Assembly: GCA_937885475.1 (NCBI GenBank)
Contig: CAKZZR010000132.1
Location: 1 to 10,579, forward strand
Length of the DNA stretch: 10,579 bases
DNA from: an uncultured Treponema sp.
GTDB taxonomy: Bacteria; Spirochaetota; Spirochaetia; Treponematales; Treponemataceae
Reading direction: 5' to 3'
Shown here: one piece after another, positions 6,086 through 10,579 of the stretch
Layout of the letters: each line of letters opens with the position of its first letter
Position numbering within the stretch: the first letter of the stretch is position 1
Notes under the pieces: model-generated
The model's database searches: none
Told to the model about the DNA's origin: nothing
Seen by the model: the letters and a program-made list of their open reading frames with translations, nothing else
Translations under genes and position numbers: made by a program

Positions 6086-6113
6086 ACCGCGCCGCATGTT
6101 TGGCATAAGACAC

Positions 6114-6146
6114 AAAAGGCTGGCCTTTTTTTGGTCAGCCTTTTTT
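6114..6146. terminator. Bidirectional terminator between convergent genes
   Basis: AAAAGGCTGGCC (6114-6125) pairs with GGTCAGCCTTTT (6133-6144) over 12 bp with one G-T pair, around a seven-T loop, followed by T on the plus strand (to 6146) and preceded by A, which gives a T-run on the minus strand. It ends both the 329-aa gene and the converging outer-membrane protein gene. Confidence 0.9.
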
Positions 6147-6162
6147 ATGTACCAGATTTTTT

Positions 6163-6723
6163 TTAGAATCCGAGCGTTATATATACAGCAAAAATGTTGT
6201 CCCAGTGGTTTTCGCCGCGTGGCATAAGGCGGTAGTAGCCGCCCAGCGCAGGGGCGCAATTGTATTTTGTTCCATATAAAAAGTCGTAGTCAATGCTGAG
6301 CCTGAAGCCGTTTCCCCATGCGGAGCTGGACGTTCCCGAAGTCTCATCATCATTCACAAAGTCTGTGCGGCAACCAAGTGCATAGGAAAGCCCTGTGCTT
6401 AAGCCACCAAAGCCGGGATACACCTTGATTCCACCCCAGAATGCATAATCAACGTGATGGCTGTGATTTCCGCCGTCCCAGGTAAAATCACACATCAAAT
6501 CGCTTCCAAGAACAATGCGCATAGGCTCCGTAACACGGAACGCAATGTCGGCAAGAGAGCCAAAAATCGCGCGGGAATCGTTTCCGTCAATGCTTACGTC
6601 ATTTTTATTATATACAGGAATTCCAGTTGCAAGCCCCAGGTCAAACCGAACGATTTTATCTTTTTCTGCAAACAAGGATAAGGCGGCAAAAATAAGCGCA
6701 AAGGCGCAGACAGTCTTTTTCAT
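6163..6723 (-). CDS. Predicted small outer-membrane beta-barrel protein, 186 aa
   Basis: A clear signal peptide (MKKTVCAFALIFAALSLFA, cleavage before Glu20) is followed by alternating polar and aromatic segments typical of beta strands, such as IVRFDLGLATGIPV, ADIAFRVTEPMRIVLGSDL, FRLSIDYDFLYG and NIFAVYITLGF. The last residue is Phe, the usual recognition signal for the BAM assembly machinery. Length fits an eight- to ten-stranded barrel. The central Asp/Ser-rich segment (about 121-137) would be an external loop. The specific family is not identified. The start has only a weak upstream site (TAAAG), and no convincing promoter is seen in the 37 bp between it and the terminator of the gene behind it. 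It converges on the 329-aa secreted protein gene. Confidence 0.75.
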   Translation of the reverse strand: MKKTVCAFALIFAALSLFAEKDKIVRFDLGLATGIPVYNKNDVSIDGNDSRAIFGSLADIAFRVTEPMRIVLGSDLMCDFTWDGGNHSHHVDYAFWGGIKVYPGFGGLSTGLSYALGCRTDFVNDDETSGTSSSAWGNGFRLSIDYDFLYGTKYNCAPALGGYYRLMPRGENHWDNIFAVYITLGF

Positions 6724-6760
6724 ACTTTAGTATCGGCAGAAGCAGCCGCCCATTTTAAAC

Positions 6761-6800
6761 AAAAAAAAGCAGAAACCCGAAAAATATCGAATTTCTGCTT
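6761..6800 (-). terminator. Rho-independent terminator after the 150-aa membrane protein gene
   Basis: On the minus strand, AAGCAGAAA (6800-6792) pairs perfectly with TTTCTGCTT (6775-6767) and is followed by a run of T (to 6761). It lies 22 bp past the stop at 6823 and separates this gene from the downstream barrel-protein gene. Confidence 0.9.
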
Positions 6801-6822
6801 CGCTTAAATCAAAAGAAAAGAA

Positions 6823-7275
6823 TTATTCTTTGATGTAAATAAGTCCGCCAAGCACAGCAGCATGACCAGCAAGCTGGTAGAACCATTTGAGGAAGTCCTC
6901 AAAATCCTCTACGTCGCCGATTGAAATCGTAGCCTTGAAAAGTCCGCCTGTACCACAGAAATCGATGAGAACGATTGCAACAGCCCACAAAATGACAACA
7001 CCAAGGCTTGCAATGGCTGCAATTCCGCCAAATTTATCACCGATGAACGGCTCAAGAATCAAGTATGCGCCGGCAACAAGCTCAAGAATACCGAATACAA
7101 CAGCGATGATGTTTCCCAAATCCTTGCTGTCAAACAGCTTGCGGATTGCGTTTACAGCGGCATCTCCACCCTTGTCAGAGTTTGCGAACACCCAGATTCC
7201 CGCAACAGCAAGCATGATACCCAAGGCAAGCTGCAGAATGAGCTTCCCGATAGAAATACCTTTACCTTTTCCCAT
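6823..7275 (-). CDS. Four-helix integral membrane protein, 150 aa, unknown function
   Basis: GGAGG 5 nt upstream selects the ATG at 7275; upstream Met codons in frame (7287, 7320) have no such site. After a short basic N terminus (MGKGKGISIGK) there are four probable membrane helices: about residues 11-31, 52-76, 83-107 and 133-148. The loop between the first two helices carries DKGGDAAVNAIRKLFDSKD. The acidic segment DVEDFEDFLKWFYQ precedes the last helix. Family not recognised; the layout is like DoxX-type or other small four-helix proteins, but no diagnostic motif was found. It has its own promoter and terminator, so it is probably expressed alone although it follows the ASCH gene. Confidence 0.82.
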   Translation of the reverse strand: MGKGKGISIGKLILQLALGIMLAVAGIWVFANSDKGGDAAVNAIRKLFDSKDLGNIIAVVFGILELVAGAYLILEPFIGDKFGGIAAIASLGVVILWAVAIVLIDFCGTGGLFKATISIGDVEDFEDFLKWFYQLAGHAAVLGGLIYIKE

Positions 7276-7311
7276 TTTTTCCTCCATTTTAATAAATAAG
7301 AAAGTATATAT

Positions 7312-7340
7312 ATTATACACTGGATTTTAACTGCGGTAAA
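7312..7340 (-). promoter_or_regulatory. Sigma70-type promoter of the 150-aa membrane protein gene
   Basis: On the minus strand TTTACC (7340-7335) and a perfect TATAAT (7317-7312) are 17 bp apart. The -35 lies inside the last codons of the upstream ASCH gene. A leader of about 30 nt follows. Confidence 0.65.
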
Positions 7341-7788
7341 CAACTTTAAATGTCTGAAAAATGAGTTTTATGTCGGAGCGGAATTCAAAACCGACAACCT
7401 CTCCCTCATCTTCAAGGTTTTCACGCGTTTTTTGCCGCCATTCCTCAAGGTCAGCGCATTCCCCCTCCAAAGAAGCCATTGCCCAGGTAACCTCGCTGAA
7501 CGGAATGACGCTCACGCTTTGCAGCTCGATGACAGCACGCGGAGTCTGACCGCGGTCAAAGACGATGTACAGCTCCCCAGAAACAGGAATCGGCTCACCG
7601 TCCGCCGCATAGGTCGCAAAAGACGAAAAGAGCGCGGTCTTTTTTCCGCTGAGAACAAGAGCGACCAACGCATCATTCGTAAAGCCCTTGGATTCAAAGG
7701 TCAAATCGCCGGCACAGCGCGAATCCGGATCCGCTCCAGTCCGCTCAATGAATTCGTTCCAAAAGGAATCTGCCGCAGAAATCTCCAT
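7327..7788 (-). CDS. ASCH-domain protein, 153 aa
   Basis: ASCH proteins have a PUA-like beta-barrel and are thought to bind RNA or modified nucleosides; some members are hydrolases acting on acetylated cytidine. The family pattern is visible: GFTNDALVALVLSGKKTA with the GKKT motif at 48-51, the strand GELYIVFD, then FSEVTWAMASLEGECADLEEWRQ (written in two parts: FSEVTWAMA at 97-105 and SLEGECADLEEWRQ after it), and a final GFEFRSDIKLIFQTFKVVY strand pair. The order matches single-domain YhfF-like proteins of about 150 aa. AAGGAAG before the ATG is a good ribosome site, and the stop of the preceding membrane gene is 3 bp upstream, so the two are translated together. The substrate is unknown. 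Confidence 0.88.
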   Translation of the reverse strand: MEISAADSFWNEFIERTGADPDSRCAGDLTFESKGFTNDALVALVLSGKKTALFSSFATYAADGEPIPVSGELYIVFDRGQTPRAVIELQSVSVIPFSEVTWAMASLEGECADLEEWRQKTRENLEDEGEVVGFEFRSDIKLIFQTFKVVYRS

Positions 7789-7791
7789 ACA

Positions 7792-8082
7792 TCACTTCCT
7801 TGTAAGCATTATTGCAAACGCAAGAATAAAGAAAAATCCAGGAAGCACGGTGAACACCAGCGCAGAAAGCGGGATGGCGGCAATGTACACGTCGTGCGTA
7901 AAAAAAATGCCCAGAGACTGCAACAGCTCGTAGACGCTTTCTGCATAGGCAGCAACAAAACCGGCAACCAGACAAATCCACGCGGAATCCTTTGTCTTGG
8001 AATACAGCATGACGGCGGTAAGCGCAGTTATTCCGCCAAGAATCAACTTTACGGCATACAGAATCATTTCAGTCTGAGACAT
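7792..8082 (-). CDS. Small three-helix membrane protein, 96 aa, unknown function
   Basis: The start at 8082 is supported by GAGGG 4 nt upstream; a longer in-frame reading from 8151 has no ribosome site and adds a non-conserved-looking basic tail. Three hydrophobic segments are seen at about residues 6-28, 33-57 and 66-93, with short charged links (SKTKD, FFTHD) and a basic end (LTRK). No family motif is recognised. It sits between the aminotransferase-like gene (74 bp upstream) and the ASCH gene (3 bp downstream), so it probably shares an mRNA with ASCH. No terminator or strong promoter is visible in the 74-bp gap. Confidence 0.72.
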   Translation of the reverse strand: MSQTEMILYAVKLILGGITALTAVMLYSKTKDSAWICLVAGFVAAYAESVYELLQSLGIFFTHDVYIAAIPLSALVFTVLPGFFFILAFAIMLTRK

Positions 8083-8156
8083 GATACCCTCACTTTTTGA
8101 TATATTTAGCGGAACGCCAAAGCGCAAAGGCAAGATTAGGCTGCTCCGCAAAAGTG

Positions 8157-8954
8157 CTATAGATTGAACGGAGTGTTTTTAAGCACGCGGAAAACCCCTG
8201 CATCCGCACCGAACGGAACGATTGAAGGCTCGTTGTAGTCAGGGCTTATGACAATACCAAGATCAAGGCAGTGAATGATAAAATCCTTGTAGCGTTCCTC
8301 TGGTATCTTGGTAAAAAGATAGGGCCCCTTTCGTTCCCAGTATTTTGTAAGAACTGTGTCGTAGATAAAAAAGTGCTTTTCCTCGCGTTCTTTAAGGGCT
8401 GTAATCAAGTCGTAGATTGAGCGGGTGATTCCTGCGTGCATCGGAGCTGGAATCGTAACCTGCGCCGGCAAAAACTCACAGGGAACGGACTCTTCAAAAA
8501 CTTCTGGCTTTGATGCAACGATAAAAAGATTCTGAGCCCACGGAAAAGGCGGCTCAAAAATTATGGAAGGGCATTCCGCCCAGTTTACAGGAGAAGTGCT
8601 CCATGGGCGGTAGCGATTGGTTCCATCTTTAGAAAGCAAAAGAGATGCCCTCAGCGCCGCCTTGTAGCCGTCAAAAAACAGAACCTCTCGCTCAGAATCA
8701 AAAAGCTCCTGAACGGCTTTTTTGGTGCGGTATGCAAAGCCTGTCTCAAAGCTACCTGTTACGCCTCGGTTCATAGTATTCTTGAACATGGTGAATGCAG
8801 TGCCTCCGCCCCATCCAAGGATTGCCCGTCCGCCTTCCTGATAAAGGTCGGTAAGGCGAACTCCCTTAGCGGTGTACAAAAAGCAACCGCGGGCACGCTT
8901 TACATTGCCGTAGCGAGAAAAAATTTCCTGTGCTAAAAAATCAATATTCGTCAT
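8157..8954 (-). CDS. Aminotransferase-like protein lacking an evident PLP lysine, 265 aa
   Basis: The start is 5 bp after the gatB stop with only a weak ribosome site, which suggests translational coupling. The N terminus (about 20-70) reads like the entry segment of fold-type I PLP enzymes: GCFLYTAKGVRLTDLYQEGG, then ILGWGGG and KNTMNRG. The end (about 208-265) reads like their C-terminal small domain: GPYLF, LDLGIVISPDYNEPSIVPFG. The middle is much shorter than the large domain of an aminotransferase (these are usually about 400 aa or more). No Asp/Lys arrangement for cofactor binding is obvious; Lys204 in DTVLTKYW is the only candidate and lacks the normal context. It may be a non-catalytic relative that keeps the small-domain fold. 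The similarity is by eye and the function is unknown. Confidence 0.78.
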   Translation of the reverse strand: MTNIDFLAQEIFSRYGNVKRARGCFLYTAKGVRLTDLYQEGGRAILGWGGGTAFTMFKNTMNRGVTGSFETGFAYRTKKAVQELFDSEREVLFFDGYKAALRASLLLSKDGTNRYRPWSTSPVNWAECPSIIFEPPFPWAQNLFIVASKPEVFEESVPCEFLPAQVTIPAPMHAGITRSIYDLITALKEREEKHFFIYDTVLTKYWERKGPYLFTKIPEERYKDFIIHCLDLGIVISPDYNEPSIVPFGADAGVFRVLKNTPFNL

Positions 8955-8959
8955 AAAAC

Positions 8960-10495
8960 TTACAGCTTGGAAAGCTTTTCGTTTATCATCTTGGTGGCCT
9001 GACCTGGGTTTGCCTTGCCTTGAGAAGCCTTCATGACCTGCCCCATGAGCCAGCCCACTACATTCGTCTTACCTTTCTTAAAATCTTCGATTGCCTTTGG
9101 ATTTGCGGCTATTACATCATCAACGATTTTTTCGATTGCGCCGCTGTCCGTAACGACTTCCATCCCTTTTTCCTTGATGATAGCAGAAGGAAGCTTGTTT
9201 GTCTCAAGCATCTCGGCAAAGACTTCTTTTCCCTGCTTTGAGGTGATTTTTTTGTCCTCAAGGGCATCTGCAAGCTCTGCGATGTGCTTTGGAGTAAGCT
9301 TTACATCAAGAATGGTCTCTTTGTTCTCGTTCAAAACGGCAAGCAGCTCTGCGATGATGAGGTTTGCAACCCTCTTAGGACTCTTGGACTGGCTTGCGGC
9401 ATCCTCAAACCAAAGAGAAAGGTCGCGAGTGCCAGTAAGAACCTCTGAGTCAAACTGAGTAAGGCCGAATTCTTCCTGGAATCTGATTCGCTTCTGCTCA
9501 GGAAGCTCGCCTACCCTTTCGGCCGCGGCTTCTACAAGCTCCGTGCTTACGGTAAACGGCTTGATGTCAGGCTCGGTCGTAAAGCGGTAGTCAACGAAGC
9601 TGTTCTTTGTACGCTGAACTACGGTCTCGCCCTTGGCTTCGTCCCAACCCATGGTAACCTTAAATCCTGGGTTGAATTCCTGCCTGTCTTCCTGGAATTC
9701 TTTAAGCTGGCGACTTGCCTCGTAAGTACAAGCCTCGCGGATAGCCTTAAAACTGTTCAAGTTCTTGATTTCTGAAATAGGAGTGTGATAAAGCTTTCCG
9801 TCCTCCCAGACATTGAGGTTGATGTTCGCATCGCACCTCATGTTTCCTTCCTCAAGGTTACCCTTAGTAACCTTTACATAGCGGAGGATTTCCTGAACGG
9901 TCTGCATGAACAATGCTGCCTCGTCCGGGCTTGACATGTCGGGCTTTGTTACAATTTCTATGAGCGGAGTTCCGCAGCGGTTGTAGTCAATGTATGAATG
10001 CTTTCCTTCAAGGTGGAGCGACTTACCTACGTCTTCCTCAAGGTGAATGCGCTCAATACGGACGCGGCGGTATTTTCCGTCTATAATGCAGTCCTCGCCG
10101 ATAAAGTTCTTTGGACGGAACTTGGAGCCACCCGGCTGCTCGTCCTTTGGAAAATGCACCAGCGGAAGGTCAACAAAGCCGTCCGTGCAAAGCGGAAGGT
10201 CGTACTGCGTGATTTGGTAGCCTTTTGCAAGGTCAGGATAAAAATAGTGCTTGCGGTCAAATTTGGTGTAGCTTGCGATGTCGCAGTTCAAGGCAAGACC
10301 CGCAACCGCGCCCAGCTCCACATAGCCCTTGGAAACGCGGGGCATAGCTCCAGGAAGTCCAAGACAAACAGGACACACGCGAGTGTCAGGCATTCCCCCG
10401 TAGCGGTTCTCACAGGCACAGAACGCCTTAGTTTTTGTCAAAAGCTGAGTGTGAATCTCGCACCCGATTACGATTTCCCATTTATCGATTGCCAT
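8960..10495 (-). CDS. gatB: Aspartyl/glutamyl-tRNA(Asn/Gln) amidotransferase subunit B
   Basis: GatB is the kinase/transferase subunit of GatCAB, which converts Glu-tRNA(Gln) or Asp-tRNA(Asn) to the amide form using ammonia from GatA. The 511-aa product carries the N-terminal cradle domain with the zinc ligands Cys26, Cys28, Cys41 and Cys44 (FCACEN then VCPVCLG), the FDRKHYFYPDLAKGYQITQYD block (about 79-99), and the family signature DYNRCGTPLIE (170-180), with Cys where Ser or Ala is common. The C-terminal YqeY-like tail ends in GWLMGQVMKASQGKANPGQA, which contacts the tRNA elbow. It is slightly longer than the usual 475-490 aa, partly from a short PKDEQPGGSKFRPKN insertion (116-130). AAGGA lies 7 nt before the ATG. 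gatA and gatC are not in the window. It heads the minus-strand gene series. Confidence 0.97.
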   Translation of the reverse strand: MAIDKWEIVIGCEIHTQLLTKTKAFCACENRYGGMPDTRVCPVCLGLPGAMPRVSKGYVELGAVAGLALNCDIASYTKFDRKHYFYPDLAKGYQITQYDLPLCTDGFVDLPLVHFPKDEQPGGSKFRPKNFIGEDCIIDGKYRRVRIERIHLEEDVGKSLHLEGKHSYIDYNRCGTPLIEIVTKPDMSSPDEAALFMQTVQEILRYVKVTKGNLEEGNMRCDANINLNVWEDGKLYHTPISEIKNLNSFKAIREACTYEASRQLKEFQEDRQEFNPGFKVTMGWDEAKGETVVQRTKNSFVDYRFTTEPDIKPFTVSTELVEAAAERVGELPEQKRIRFQEEFGLTQFDSEVLTGTRDLSLWFEDAASQSKSPKRVANLIIAELLAVLNENKETILDVKLTPKHIAELADALEDKKITSKQGKEVFAEMLETNKLPSAIIKEKGMEVVTDSGAIEKIVDDVIAANPKAIEDFKKGKTNVVGWLMGQVMKASQGKANPGQATKMINEKLSKL

Positions 10496-10549
10496 TTGTT
10501 TATCCTTAAAAATGCAGAACCATATTCCGCAAAAGTTCTAATACCACGT

Positions 10550-10558
10550 ATTATAGCA
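10550..10558 (-). promoter_or_regulatory. Extended -10 promoter of gatB
   Basis: The minus strand carries TGCTATAAT, a perfect extended -10 (TGnTATAAT). The -35 position 17 bp upstream holds TATAAA, a poor match, which an extended -10 can tolerate. The start near 10543 gives a leader of about 48 nt to the gatB ATG. Confidence 0.6.
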
Positions 10559-10579
10559 GATTTTCAAACTAGTTTATAG

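Noticed and set aside
6887..7330. 147-codon open frame opposite the 150-aa membrane protein
   Set aside because: It is antisense to a gene with a good ribosome site, promoter and membrane helices; its composition (Pro, Ser, Ile rich) reflects the complement.
7432..8100. 222-codon plus-strand open frame across the ASCH and 96-aa genes
   Set aside because: It runs antisense across two well-supported genes and has no recognisable domain or ribosome site.
8083..8156. Possible promoter (TTGCGC, 17 bp, TATATC) or terminator between the aminotransferase-like and 96-aa genes
   Set aside because: Promoter boxes match only 3 and 4 of 6 bases, and the only stem (GCGGA with TCCGC) encloses a long loop without a T-run.
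10496..10549. Leader hairpin or riboswitch/T-box ahead of gatB
   Set aside because: Only a 5-bp AGAAC/GTTCT pairing is visible in a leader of about 48 nt, too short for a T-box or known riboswitch.

Overview
The window looks like a chromosomal segment of a treponeme-like spirochaete. The evidence is indirect but consistent: lipoprotein signal peptides with spirochaete-style lipoboxes ending in FVSC, a small outer-membrane barrel protein ending in Phe, a tail of an LptB-type ATPase, RNase Y and GatB proteins of the expected types, and several small unnamed membrane proteins. No mobile element, CRISPR array, tRNA or rRNA gene was seen. The left and right thirds are housekeeping DNA. The middle (about 2890-7280) is a more AT-rich accessory stretch of envelope proteins.

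Layout. (1) 2-199: the last 65 residues of an LptB-like ABC ATPase, convergent with (2) a FrmB/EstA-type alpha/beta-hydrolase esterase on the minus strand (215-1129). (3) A 116-bp divergent intergenic region carries two promoters that use the same -35 bases, one for the esterase and one for rny. (4) rny (1246-2778) encodes RNase Y. Its 3' end holds three packed hairpins, each with GCTAG in the loop; the first covers the stop codon and the last is a terminator. (5) A minus-strand XRE-family regulator (2890-3213) diverges from a plus-strand cluster of three exported proteins: a 367-aa lipoprotein, a 182-aa LPP20-like lipoprotein, and a 329-aa secreted protein whose C-terminal domain is a diverged copy of the 182-aa protein. 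Their shared upstream region has TTTGAST repeats around the promoter, which are candidate operator sites for the regulator. (6) A bidirectional terminator separates these from a minus-strand block read right to left. That block is gatB, a 265-aa protein that resembles a shrunken aminotransferase (5 bp behind gatB), a 96-aa membrane protein, an ASCH-domain protein, a 150-aa four-helix membrane protein with its own promoter and terminator, and a 186-aa beta-barrel protein.

How the parts fit together. RNase Y is the membrane-anchored initiator of mRNA decay and GatB is part of the tRNA-dependent amidotransferase; both are core functions. The XRE regulator and the lipoprotein cluster plausibly form one regulated envelope module of unknown function. 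The most unusual signals are the hairpin array at the end of rny, the duplicated LPP20-like domain, and the aminotransferase-like protein that appears translationally coupled to GatB.
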